Assembly (NCBI GenBank): GCA_043798375.1
Contig: JAZDOS010000057.1
Span: 1 to 6,866, forward strand
DNA from: JAPLMI01 sp043798375
GTDB taxonomy: Bacteria; Omnitrophota; Gorgyraeia; 2-01-FULL-45-10
Length of the DNA: 6,866 nt
Direction: 5' to 3'
In this document: positions 1 to 5,662 of the stretch, piece after piece
Numbering within the stretch: the first letter of the stretch is position 1
Layout of the letters: each line of letters starts with the position of its first letter
The notes under the pieces: generated by a model
The model's database searches: none
What the model was told of the DNA's origin: nothing
Seen by the model: the letters and a program-made list of their open reading frames with translations, nothing else
Translations under genes and position numbers: made by a program

Positions 1-11
1 AATTACTATTT

Positions 12-1613
12 TTAATGTTTGAAGTGCCTCACGCCGGTAAAGACCATCGCCATGCCCAGCTTGTCCGCCATCTTGACGACTTCTTCGTCGCGGATCGATC
101 CGCCCGGCTGAATTATGGCTCTTATGCCGCCTATGTGGGCCTGAACGATACCGTCCTCTTTCGGGAAGAACGCGTCGCTGGCAAGCGTGGCAAATTTAGC
201 CCTGTCGCCCGCTTTCTTGCACGCGATCATCACCGAATCGACGCGTGACATCTGGCCTGCGCCGACTCCGACAGTTTTCGTCCCCTGGCACAAAACGACG
301 GAATTGGACTTAACGTGTTTGGCGACAACCCAGCCAAAAAGAAGCGAAGCAAGCTCCTCCTTTGCCGGTTTGACCTTGGTAACAAATTTCAGGTCCGTCT
401 CTTTGAGGCGGACGATATCCCTGTCCTGGACAAGTATTCCGCCGACAACCTTCTTCATATCGCTGTCGGCCCTCGCAACCTTGGCTCCGAAATTCTTCAC
501 CTCGATAAGCCGCAGGTTCTTCTTCGTCTTCAAGGCCTCGAGCGCTGCCGGTTCATATGACGGGGCGATGATACATTCGACAAAATCGGCCTCCGCAAGT
601 ATCGTTTTCGCGACATCGAGATCGACGGGTTTGTTAAAACCGACGATAGAGCCGAACGCGCTTAACCGGTCACAATCGAGCGCGTCGATGTAAGCCTGTT
701 TAAGCGTCTTCGCCGTCGCGGTGCCGCACGGATTGGTATGCTTTACGATAGTCGCCGCCGGATGATCGAACTCTTTCACTATCTCGAGCGCCGCGTTAAG
801 GTCGATTATATTATTGAATGAGAGCTCTTTACCGTGCAGTTGAACCGCGCCTGACACGCTCGGCTCATCACAGGATTCATCCTTGTAGAATGCCGCCTTC
901 TGGTGAGGATTTTCCCCGTACCTCAGATCCTGGATTTTCTTGAAATTTAAGCTTAAAACCGCGGGGAGCCATCCTTCTCTTTCCCGGCAATTCTCCGCAT
1001 CCCCTTCTTTCCCCTTCTTTCCTTTTCTTTCCTTTTTCAAGTATTCATAAATCGCCGCGTCATAACTCGACGTCTTCTGAAAAACTTTCACCCCCAGTTC
1101 CACCAAAAGCTCCTCCGAGACGCCGCCGTTATTCTTGACCATATCCACAATGACCCTCTCATAATCGGCAGGGTCGCATACTACACAGACAGACCTGTGG
1201 TTCTTCGCCGCGCTCCTCAACATCGACGGCCCGCCTATATCGATATTCTCTATCGCTTCCTCGAGTTTCACACAGGGCTTCGCGACGGTCTTTTCAAACG
1301 GGTAAAGATTGACCACCACCATATCTATGAGCCCGATATCGTGCTTCTTTACGGTATCCATATGCTCTTTATTGTCTCTCAGGGCAAGTAACCCGCCGTG
1401 AACTTTCGGATGAAGCGTCTTCACCCTGCCGTCCAGCATCTCGGGGAATCCTGTCTGCTCCGAAACATCTTTCACCGAAATCCCGAGCGCCCTTATTGCT
1501 TTGGCCGTCCCGCCGGTCGACAGGATCTCGACGCCGAATTTATCCAAAACTTTGGCCATTTCCTCCAGGCCGGTTTTGTCTGATACGCTTACAAGCGCCC
1601 TTCTTATCTTCAC
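12..1613 (-). CDS. purH: Bifunctional AICAR transformylase / IMP cyclohydrolase PurH
   Basis: Cytosolic enzyme for the last two steps of purine synthesis: formyl transfer from 10-formyl-THF to AICAR, then ring closure of FAICAR to IMP. The 533 residues have the family layout. The N-terminal MGS-like cyclohydrolase domain (about 1-200) has STGGTAKA at 32-39 and DGRVKTLHPKVHGG at 61-74. The transformylase domain has RYGENPHQ at 231-238, KHTNPCG at 291-297 with the catalytic Lys-His pair, AFGSIVGFN at 319-327 and FFPKEDG near 482-488. It ends FTGVRHFKH, the usual C-terminus. The start codon is GTG (1611-1613) behind a good ribosome site. It lies 46 nt downstream of gpmA on the same strand, so co-transcription is likely. 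Odd feature: a Lys/Gly/Glu-rich linker at about 203-225 between the domains, encoded by a purine decamer repeat. The family call is secure. Confidence 0.97.
   Translation of the reverse strand: MKIRRALVSVSDKTGLEEMAKVLDKFGVEILSTGGTAKAIRALGISVKDVSEQTGFPEMLDGRVKTLHPKVHGGLLALRDNKEHMDTVKKHDIGLIDMVVVNLYPFEKTVAKPCVKLEEAIENIDIGGPSMLRSAAKNHRSVCVVCDPADYERVIVDMVKNNGGVSEELLVELGVKVFQKTSSYDAAIYEYLKKERKGKKGKEGDAENCREREGWLPAVLSLNFKKIQDLRYGENPHQKAAFYKDESCDEPSVSGAVQLHGKELSFNNIIDLNAALEIVKEFDHPAATIVKHTNPCGTATAKTLKQAYIDALDCDRLSAFGSIVGFNKPVDLDVAKTILAEADFVECIIAPSYEPAALEALKTKKNLRLIEVKNFGAKVARADSDMKKVVGGILVQDRDIVRLKETDLKFVTKVKPAKEELASLLFGWVVAKHVKSNSVVLCQGTKTVGVGAGQMSRVDSVMIACKKAGDRAKFATLASDAFFPKEDGIVQAHIGGIRAIIQPGGSIRDEEVVKMADKLGMAMVFTGVRHFKH
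1001..1040. repeat. Polypyrimidine/polypurine decamer repeat inside purH
   Basis: On the plus strand CCCCTTCTTT occurs twice exactly (1001-1010, 1011-1020), then as CCTTTTCTTT (1021-1030) and as a partial unit (1031-1037). The purH-sense strand is therefore almost pure purine and encodes the KKERKGKKGKEGD stretch at the domain boundary. A ten-base unit shifts frame at each copy, so a gain or loss of one unit would disrupt purH unless compensated. Confidence 0.8.
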
Positions 1614-1628
1614 CCTTTTTCTCCCTCC
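1614..1628 (-). promoter_or_regulatory. Ribosome binding site of purH (supports the GTG start)
   Basis: On the minus strand GGAGGGAG (1621-1628) stands 7 nt before GTG at 1611-1613. The ATG just upstream (1629-1631) is out of frame with purH and reaches TGA after six codons, so GTG is the only well-placed start that keeps the whole conserved N-terminus (VKIRRALVSVSD). Confidence 0.8.
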
Positions 1629-1680
1629 ATTTCCCTTCCTTTTTCCTTATTTTCCCTCTTTATCCCTTTTTCGCCTTTCC
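1614..1680. repeat. Polypyrimidine/polypurine tract at the gpmA-purH junction
   Basis: The plus strand is almost uninterrupted C/T through the intergenic gap and the last codons of gpmA. It is composed of irregular CCCTT/CCTTTTT runs like those of the decamer repeat inside purH. On the coding strand it supplies the purH ribosome site and the Lys-rich C-terminus of GpmA (KAKKG). No exact tandem unit is visible here. Confidence 0.6.
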
Positions 1681-2412
1681 CTGGTTTGCGACGGCCTCCA
1701 TCGCTTTTTTAACCTCTTCCGGATCGCCAAGGTAATAACTCTTGATTACCTTGAGATTGTCTTCGAGTTCATAGACAAGCGGCAGGCCCGTCGGAATATT
1801 CAGGCTCACTATGTCCTTGTCCGAGACGTTATCGAGATATTTCACGAGCGCCCTTAAACTATTTCCGTGCGCCGCGATAATAACGCGTTTACCCGATTTT
1901 ACAACCGGCGCGACCGTCTCATGCCAGTACGGCAGGAATCTCGCAACCGTGTCTTTCAGGCATTCCGTCAAAGGAATTTCGTTATTCTTCAGGTCCTTAT
2001 ACCGCGGGTCGCTTGCGGGGCTTCTCGGGTCATTCTTCTCGAGGGCCGGCGGCGGAACGTCATAGCTCCGGCGCCATATGAGAACCTGTTCCTCGCCATA
2101 CTTTGCGGCCATCTCCGACTTGTTCAATCCCTGCAGGGCGCCGTAATGGCGTTCGTTCAACCTCCAGGAATTGTAGACCGGTATCCACATGAGATCCATC
2201 TCGTCCAGCGTAATCCACAATGTCCTTACAGCCCTTTTCAGGACGGAGGTGAAAGCAATATCGAATACGAACCCTTCTTTCTTTAACACCTGTCCCGCCC
2301 GGTGAGCTTCCTCTATGCCTTTTTTGGACAGGTCGACGTCGGTCCATCCGGTAAAGCGGTTTTCCTTATTCCATGTGCTTTCGCCGTGTCTTAACAGCAC
2401 CAGTTTCTTCAT
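1660..2412 (-). CDS. gpmA: 2,3-bisphosphoglycerate-dependent phosphoglycerate mutase
   Basis: Interconverts 3- and 2-phosphoglycerate in glycolysis and gluconeogenesis through a phosphohistidine intermediate. At 250 residues it has the typical dPGM length. The histidine-phosphatase signature LRHGES is at 7-12, with H9 the phospho-acceptor. FTGWTDVDLSKKG follows at 20-32, R60 lies in TSVLKR, E87 lies in LNERHYG, and the second active-site His is H182 in AAHGNSLRAL. The long insert characteristic of GpmA rather than short broad-specificity phosphatases is present (YDVPPP, then DPRYKDL). Start ATG 2410-2412 has AGGAG (2420-2424) 7 nt upstream. First gene of a probable gpmA-purH transcript, with a promoter close upstream. 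The C-terminus ends in a Lys-rich stretch encoded by the polypurine tract. Confidence 0.97.
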   Translation of the reverse strand: MKKLVLLRHGESTWNKENRFTGWTDVDLSKKGIEEAHRAGQVLKKEGFVFDIAFTSVLKRAVRTLWITLDEMDLMWIPVYNSWRLNERHYGALQGLNKSEMAAKYGEEQVLIWRRSYDVPPPALEKNDPRSPASDPRYKDLKNNEIPLTECLKDTVARFLPYWHETVAPVVKSGKRVIIAAHGNSLRALVKYLDNVSDKDIVSLNIPTGLPLVYELEDNLKVIKSYYLGDPEEVKKAMEAVANQGKAKKG

Positions 2413-2443
2413 CGCGCGTCTCCTATCTTACTTTAGAGAAATT

Positions 2444-2472
2444 ATTGTAGCATAAAATCCTTCCAAACGCAA
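2444..2472 (-). promoter_or_regulatory. Putative extended -10 promoter of gpmA-purH
   Basis: Minus strand: TACAAT (2444-2449) is immediately preceded by TGC (2450-2452), giving the extended -10 motif TGnTACAAT. A weak -35, TTGCGT (2467-2472), lies 17 nt upstream. The predicted start is near 2437, giving a leader of about 25 nt that contains the ribosome site. Inferred from sequence only. Confidence 0.5.
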
Positions 2473-2596
2473 ACCTCCCCGATCTCGGTTCAAGTTTGGA
2501 GGCCAGGATTTAGGTCAAAATTTCAAAGAAACAAAATATTTTAAAATATTTGCAACAATTTTTGCGATTTTAGCGTCTTTATATATAGGGACCGAT

Positions 2597-2625
2597 ACAA
2601 CCTTAAAGGTTACCTTTAAGGTTGT
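2597..2625. repeat. Left-end palindrome of the RAYT element
   Basis: Perfect inverted repeat: 14-nt arms 2597-2610 and 2612-2625 around a single T. It consists of one inverted pair of a 12-bp unit (CAACCTTAAAGG and TTACCTTTAAGG). It lies in the transposase leader, ending 9 nt before the ribosome site begins, so it could act both as an end-recognition hairpin and as a translational brake. Confidence 0.85.
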
Positions 2626-2632
2626 TACTGGC

Positions 2633-2645
2633 AAAGGAGGAGACT
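2633..2645 (+). promoter_or_regulatory. Ribosome binding site of the RAYT transposase
   Basis: AAAGGAGG (2633-2640) stands 5 nt before ATG at 2646. This selects ATG 2646 over the in-frame TTG at 2622, which lies inside the left palindrome and has no ribosome site. Confidence 0.85.
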
Positions 2646-3287
2646 ATGGTCTATCATGTGTTTAATAAAAGCATAGCTGGTTTTGTAATTTTTAATAACG
2701 AATCTGAATTCAATAGGATGCTTAAATTATTTCAATACTATAAATACGAAAAATCTTATTATAGTTTTTCAAAATTTACAGAACTTCAAAAATCCAAAAT
2801 TGAAAATCGCAAAATAGAGCTGCCGTTGCTAAAAGAAGGCGGCAAATCTGTAGCAATAATATCCTATTGCGTAATGCCTACTCATTTTCATCTAATATTA
2901 AAGGAAATAAAAGAAAATTGCGTGCCGACATTTATGAGCAAAATGCTCAATAGCTATGCGCGTTACTTTAATATTAGGCATAACAGAAAAGGCCACCTCT
3001 GGGAAGGGACATACAAGAAGGTGTTGATCACCAGCGATGAGCAGCTGCTCCACTTGACTAGATATATTCATTTAAATCCCGTTACAGCCTATCTCGTTAA
3101 CAAACCTGAAGAGTGGCCATATTCTTCTTATAAGGAATATTTAAAAATAGGCATTAAGCCAAGCGAGATCATCTGTGATCATACTGATTTATTCAATATC
3201 ACGCCATCCGCTTATAAAGAATTTGTAGAAAGCAGAATTTCTTATCAGCGGGAATTGGCCAAAATTAAAGAATTGCTTCTCGAATAA
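2646..3287 (+). CDS. REP-associated tyrosine transposase (Y1/HUH, IS200-like)
   Basis: 213-residue single-strand DNA transposase of the Y1_Tnp superfamily. Family members cut and join single strands through one tyrosine, recognising REP or end hairpins. Seen in the protein: N-terminal MVYHVFNKS, a core beta strand YCVMPTHFHLIL with the metal-binding HFH pair H80/H82, candidate nucleophile Y104 in NSYARYFN, then GHLWEGTYKKVLI (116-128), YIHLNPV (140-146) and WPYSSYKEY (157-165). The order HUH, Tyr, GHLW, YIHLNPV, SSY is that of RAYTs, and the length exceeds classic IS200 TnpA (about 150 residues). All key residues are present, so it may be active. The gene is much more AT-rich than its neighbours. 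It is flanked by palindromes and points towards the 3' end of hemW. Whether it mobilises itself or only REP sequences cannot be told. Confidence 0.93.
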   Translation: MVYHVFNKSIAGFVIFNNESEFNRMLKLFQYYKYEKSYYSFSKFTELQKSKIENRKIELPLLKEGGKSVAIISYCVMPTHFHLILKEIKENCVPTFMSKMLNSYARYFNIRHNRKGHLWEGTYKKVLITSDEQLLHLTRYIHLNPVTAYLVNKPEEWPYSSYKEYLKIGIKPSEIICDHTDLFNITPSAYKEFVESRISYQRELAKIKELLLE

Positions 3288-3311
3288 AGAATTTTACCTC
3301 ACTCAACTACG

Positions 3312-3362
3312 CAACCTCTAATGTAACCTCTAAGGTTACCTTAGAGGTTACCTTAGAGGTTG
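3312..3362. repeat. Right-end double palindrome of the RAYT element
   Basis: The 25-nt arms 3312-3336 and 3338-3362 around a single T are complementary except at 3322. Each arm is a tandem pair of the 12-bp unit: CAACCTCTAATG and TAACCTCTAAGG, then TTACCTTAGAGG twice exactly (3337-3348, 3349-3360). It matches the left palindrome's core (AACCT-nnn-AGGTTACCT-nnn-AGGTT) but has twice as many units. It sits between two convergent stop codons (3287 and 3383), so it might also impede transcription both ways. It has no U-tract. Confidence 0.85.
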
Positions 3363-3382
3363 TACCGGTTATTCTGCATGAA

Positions 3383-4507
3383 TTAAAGTAGTAAGCTGGA
3401 TACGGTATCGCAGAATAGGAAGCCTTTACGTTTCAGGACAACGCCGGTGGGGATATCGCCGTCTTTCTTGTACTTGATAAAACCGTTCTCGATCAGGTTT
3501 GGCAGGGCTCTTTTTTCGAGTTCACAGAAATCGTATCCGGTCCTGTCTCTGAACCATCCGAAATCTATCCCTGTCCTGGTCCGAATCTTAATGGCAGCGG
3601 TCTCTTTCGCCCTTCTTGCGGGGGACAGCTTCTCGCTTGATTCAATAAGCGATTTACCTTTCTGAAATCTGCGTGTATATTCTTTCACATCGGAAACAAA
3701 CTTACTCCTTACCCCGCCTATATACGAAACGGCCGAGGCGCCCAATCCGATGTAAGGATTATTATCCCAATAATTCAAATTATGTTTACATTCGAAACCG
3801 GGTTTCGCGAAATTCGACACTTCGTACTGCTTGAAACCGCCCGGCGACAACCTGTCGATAGCCGCCTCATACATCCCGGCCGTCACATCGTCCTCCAGGG
3901 GCGTTACCGACTTATTTGCGAGCGCGGCAAACAGGGGCGTCCCTTTCTCGTAGGTAAGCTCATAACACGATACGTGTGTCACCGGAAGCCTCGCGGCTTC
4001 GCCGAGCTGGCTATTCCATGATTCAATGTCTTCGCCCCATACGCCGAAGATCAGATCCACGCTTATATTTTTAAAACCGGCCTTTACCGCTAAGGATATG
4101 GACTCCCTCGCCTTAGCCGCGGTATGGAGCCTGCCCAGTTTCTTCAGTTTTTTCTCATCCAGCGATTGCACGCCTATGCTTAAGCGCCCTACGCCGTAAT
4201 CCGAGAGCATCCTTAATTTGCCGGCATCCAGGCTTTCGGGATTTACTTCTACCGTAAACTCCGCGGCCGATTTCGAAAACCGCTCAAGGCTTTTCAACAG
4301 CTTTTCGAACAAGGCGATATCCAGGACGGTGGGCGTTCCTCCCCCTGCATATATAGTAGAAGGCTGTATTTCGATCTTTTCTGCTTGAGCGCTCAAAACA
4401 TCTATATAGGAAGAGGCGGCATCCTTGTCATATATCGAGCTGTAAAAATTGCAGTAGACGCACTTTCTCCCGCAGAAAGGGATGTGGATATATAGCGATG
4501 GGTTCAT
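3383..4507 (-). CDS. hemW: Radical SAM heme chaperone HemW (HemN-like)
   Basis: 374-residue HemN-like radical SAM protein, the usual HemW length. In the family, HemW binds heme and delivers it to respiratory enzymes; it is often misnamed coproporphyrinogen III oxidase. Seen: LYIHIPFC with the 4Fe-4S cluster motif CX3CX2C (C12, C16, C19), the SAM-contacting AGGGTPT (54-60), EVNPES (87-92), RLSIGVQS (98-105), and the HemW-typical CKHNLNYW (230-237) followed by YIGLGASAVSY. The absence of an N-terminal extension before LYIHIPFC favours HemW over true HemN. ATG 4505-4507 is the likely start: an in-frame stop lies four codons upstream. No ribosome site lies at normal distance; the nearest AGGAG is in the loop of an upstream hairpin. 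It follows the membrane protein gene by 80 nt on the same strand. Confidence 0.93.
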   Translation of the reverse strand: MNPSLYIHIPFCGRKCVYCNFYSSIYDKDAASSYIDVLSAQAEKIEIQPSTIYAGGGTPTVLDIALFEKLLKSLERFSKSAAEFTVEVNPESLDAGKLRMLSDYGVGRLSIGVQSLDEKKLKKLGRLHTAAKARESISLAVKAGFKNISVDLIFGVWGEDIESWNSQLGEAARLPVTHVSCYELTYEKGTPLFAALANKSVTPLEDDVTAGMYEAAIDRLSPGGFKQYEVSNFAKPGFECKHNLNYWDNNPYIGLGASAVSYIGGVRSKFVSDVKEYTRRFQKGKSLIESSEKLSPARRAKETAAIKIRTRTGIDFGWFRDRTGYDFCELEKRALPNLIENGFIKYKKDGDIPTGVVLKRKGFLFCDTVSSLLL

Positions 4508-4515
4508 TAGATAGT

Positions 4516-4564
4516 TCTAACCAGGTTAGATCTTACGGTTACTCCTAGATCTAACCTGGTTAGA
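4516..4564. repeat. Perfect 18-bp hairpin in the hemW leader
   Basis: Arms 4516-4533 and 4547-4564 are perfectly complementary with a 13-nt loop (4534-4546). Each arm also contains its own small palindrome, CTAACC-a-GGTTAG (4517-4529) or CTAACC-t-GGTTAG (4551-4563), next to AGATCT. On the hemW strand the loop reads AGGAGTAACCGTA. It lies 8 nt before the hemW ATG and 25 nt after the upstream gene's stop. It could be a REP-like palindrome, an intercistronic stabiliser or an attenuator; the sequence alone does not decide. Confidence 0.85.
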
Positions 4565-4587
4565 TAGCTATGCAGTAAAAACGCTTT

Positions 4588-5262
4588 CTACTTCTTCAGG
4601 TTATCGACCACTTCGGACATAAACTTCCCGGCTATGTCTTTGCACCCTAATCCGAACGCGAGCGCGATGCCCAGCCCGATCGATATGAGAATAATATTTA
4701 TGGCCAGGACTATCAATGCCGATGCGATCTTGAGCTGTTCGATAGCGATAACCACCGCGAAAGTAACCAGCACAAATTTCGCGATCTTAGCCAAAAGCCT
4801 CGCCTTCGATATGCCCGCATTGCTGGCGGTGGTAAGGACTATCTTCGAGATGAAATCGGCCAGGAACGTTCCGACTATCAGGATGAAGAGCGCGCCGATT
4901 ATACTGGGGACGTATTCAATAAGCCGCGCCATCAGATCCGCGGCAACGGTCAGGTTCAGCGCCCCCATCGCGGTCGCTATTACGACAAGGATCACGACCC
5001 AATATATTACGGCACCTATTACTTCGGATAACGTAAGCTTGATCTCGCCATGGGCCAATATATTTGTCAGGCCCGCCTTATCGCTTGCTACGTCAAGGCG
5101 CAGTGCTTTCAACACCCTTACGATTACGGCCTCGATCAATTTTGCCGCTAACCATCCGATAATCAGGATGACAATCGCGCCCGCAATGGCCGGGACATAA
5201 CCCCAGACTTTGATCAGCATGGCCTTCACAGGATCAACTACAACGAACGTCAGCCAATCCAT
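4588..5262 (-). CDS. MscS-like TM-helix membrane protein without the beta domain
   Basis: 224-residue, very hydrophobic inner-membrane protein with about five predicted helices (near 22-48, 81-102, 117-142, 159-175 and 181-206). It resembles the 'conserved TM helix' family found in mechanosensitive-channel-related proteins, with GLGIALAFGLGCKDIAGKF (197-215) like the pore-lining segment. It ends soon after that segment, so the soluble beta and vestibule domains of MscS are missing. An internal duplication is visible: YVPAIAGAIVILIIGWLAAK (22-41) against YVPSIIGALFILIVGTFLAD (117-136). Start ATG 5260-5262 has AAAGGAGGT (5268-5276) 5 nt upstream. It stands upstream of hemW on the same strand, perhaps co-transcribed, with no functional link evident. 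Channel activity is inferred from family resemblance only. Confidence 0.8.
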   Translation of the reverse strand: MDWLTFVVVDPVKAMLIKVWGYVPAIAGAIVILIIGWLAAKLIEAVIVRVLKALRLDVASDKAGLTNILAHGEIKLTLSEVIGAVIYWVVILVVIATAMGALNLTVAADLMARLIEYVPSIIGALFILIVGTFLADFISKIVLTTASNAGISKARLLAKIAKFVLVTFAVVIAIEQLKIASALIVLAINIILISIGLGIALAFGLGCKDIAGKFMSEVVDNLKK

Positions 5263-5293
5263 ACAGCACCTCCTTTGTGGTGATTATTAAGTA

Positions 5294-5321
5294 AGTTTAC
5301 CACAAAATACGATTTTGGCAA
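5294..5321 (-). promoter_or_regulatory. Putative promoter of the MscS-like gene
   Basis: Minus strand: -35 TTGCCA (5316-5321, 5 of 6 to consensus), 16-nt spacer, -10 TAAACT (5294-5299, 4 of 6) preceded by TGG, an extended -10 pattern. The predicted start lies about 25 nt before the ATG. Moderate support. Confidence 0.4.
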
Positions 5322-5327
5322 GGGTTA

Positions 5328-5357
5328 GGAGTTAAAAAGTCGGGAGTTAAAAAGTCA
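5328..5357. repeat. 15-bp tandem duplication
   Basis: GGAGTTAAAAAGTC followed by G (5328-5342), then the same 14 bases followed by A (5343-5357). The second copy overlaps the stop codon of the ribonucleotide reductase tail fragment. Confidence 0.85.
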
Positions 5358-5430
5358 GCCGCACTTGGAATAGCCGCAGGACTTGCATACCATGCAGCCT
5401 TCCACATGCCACAGGGAGCCGCCGCAGTCC
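5355..5430 (-). pseudogene. Orphan C-terminal tail of B12-dependent ribonucleotide reductase (NrdJ)
   Basis: Read on the minus strand, the segment ends LWHVEGCMVCKSCGYSKCG then TGA (5355-5357), preceded by SDCGGS. This Cys-rich pattern (Cys-Gly-Gly, then CMVC, then CKSCGYSKC) closely resembles the C-terminal zinc-ribbon-like tail of class II adenosylcobalamin-dependent ribonucleotide reductases. Upstream of about 5430 the frame runs into a 13-bp tandem duplication and the GGGGACGG repeat, and no other part of the enzyme is present. It is therefore read as a gene fragment left by rearrangement. The identification rests on remembered family tails, not a search. Confidence 0.55.
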
Positions 5431-5456
5431 GAGGACATAAGGGGAGGACGTAAGGG
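5431..5456. repeat. 13-bp tandem duplication at the edge of repeat copy 1
   Basis: GAGGACATAAGGG (5431-5443) is followed directly by GAGGACGTAAGGG (5444-5456), one base different. The second copy runs into the dispersed GGGGACGG repeat. Confidence 0.8.
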
Positions 5457-5493
5457 GACGGTTCCCGCTGCAATCCCAGATCTGTCCCATATT
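5448..5493 (+). repeat. Dispersed GGGGACGG repeat, copy 1
   Basis: Begins ACGTAAGGGGACGGTTCCCG and ends CAGATCTGTCCCATATT. 40 of its 46 positions match copy 3 (6674-6719). GGGAC near the start and GTCCC near the end can pair, giving a REP-like imperfect hairpin. It is the left bracket of the eroded transposase fragment. Confidence 0.8.
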
Positions 5494-5540
5494 CAATCCT
5501 AGACATGTCACTTTTTTAAAATAATTTGCAACACACAAAG

Positions 5541-5618
5541 ATTGTGCTGAGGCCTGAAGATTACAGGCGGAGTAGCTATAGGGCGCGTATCATAGGTAAA
5601 GACGATGAGGGGGTATTA
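5541..5618 (+). pseudogene. Decayed RAYT transposase fragment (C-terminal part)
   Basis: Plus-strand translation gives IVLRPEDYRRSSYRARIIG followed by KDDEGVL. This matches the RAYT segment after YIHLNPV, which normally reads like (x)IV-x-RPEDYxWSSYRAY. The intact transposase in this window has YLVNKPEEWPYSSYKEY at the same place (PE-E/D-W/Y-x-x-SSY-K/R). The HUH motif, tyrosine and GHLW segment are absent, and no start codon or ribosome site is seen. The frame stays open to TAA at 5679 but runs into repeat copy 2. It belongs to a different RAYT lineage from the intact gene. Short, so moderately sure. Confidence 0.55.
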
Positions 5619-5625
5619 CACTATG

Positions 5626-5662
5626 AGGGACGGGTCTGGGATTGCCGTCAGAACCGTCCCCT
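5626..5662 (-). repeat. Dispersed GGGGACGG repeat, copy 2 (inverted)
   Basis: The reverse complement begins AGGGGACGGTTCTGACGG and ends CAGACCCGTCCCT. 30 of 37 positions match copy 1. It faces copy 1, so the pair brackets the transposase fragment the way inverted REPs bracket RAYT genes. Confidence 0.75.

Larger units (their letters stand above)
2591..3369 (+). mobile_element. RAYT-type element: Y1 transposase between matched terminal palindromes
   Basis: One HUH transposase gene is enclosed by two related palindromes. The outer 19 nt form an imperfect inverted repeat: ACCGATACAACCTTAAAGG at 2591-2609 against ACCGGTACAACCTCTAAGG (reverse complement of 3351-3369), 16 of 19 identical. A REP-associated tyrosine transposase flanked by inverted REP palindromes is the known arrangement of RAYT loci, and IS200/IS605 elements also use end hairpins. 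Base composition differs sharply from the surroundings: 2701-2760 has 12 G+C of 60, whereas 2101-2160 in gpmA has 34 of 60. This suggests acquisition. The exact ends cannot be fixed from one copy. Confidence 0.7.

Noticed and set aside
2462..2500. TCCAAAC/GTTTGGA inverted repeat overlapping the gpmA -35
   Set aside because: Only 7 bp with a 25-nt loop; too weak to call an operator or terminator.
2622..2645. TTG at 2622 as the transposase start, adding eight residues
   Set aside because: It lies inside the left palindrome and has no ribosome site, while ATG 2646 has AAAGGAGG at 5 nt and begins with the family-typical YHV motif.
3312..3362. The tandem 12-bp units as a small CRISPR-like array
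   Set aside because: Units are contiguous without spacers and half are inverted; this is a compound palindrome.
4634..5200. A 188-codon open frame on the plus strand opposite the MscS-like gene
   Set aside because: It mirrors the coding strand of a well-supported membrane protein, has no ribosome site and encodes no recognisable motif.
5297..5506. The longer minus-strand frame in another register over the ribonucleotide reductase tail
   Set aside because: It gives a low-complexity peptide crossing two tandem duplications; the neighbouring frame shows the recognisable Cys-rich tail instead.
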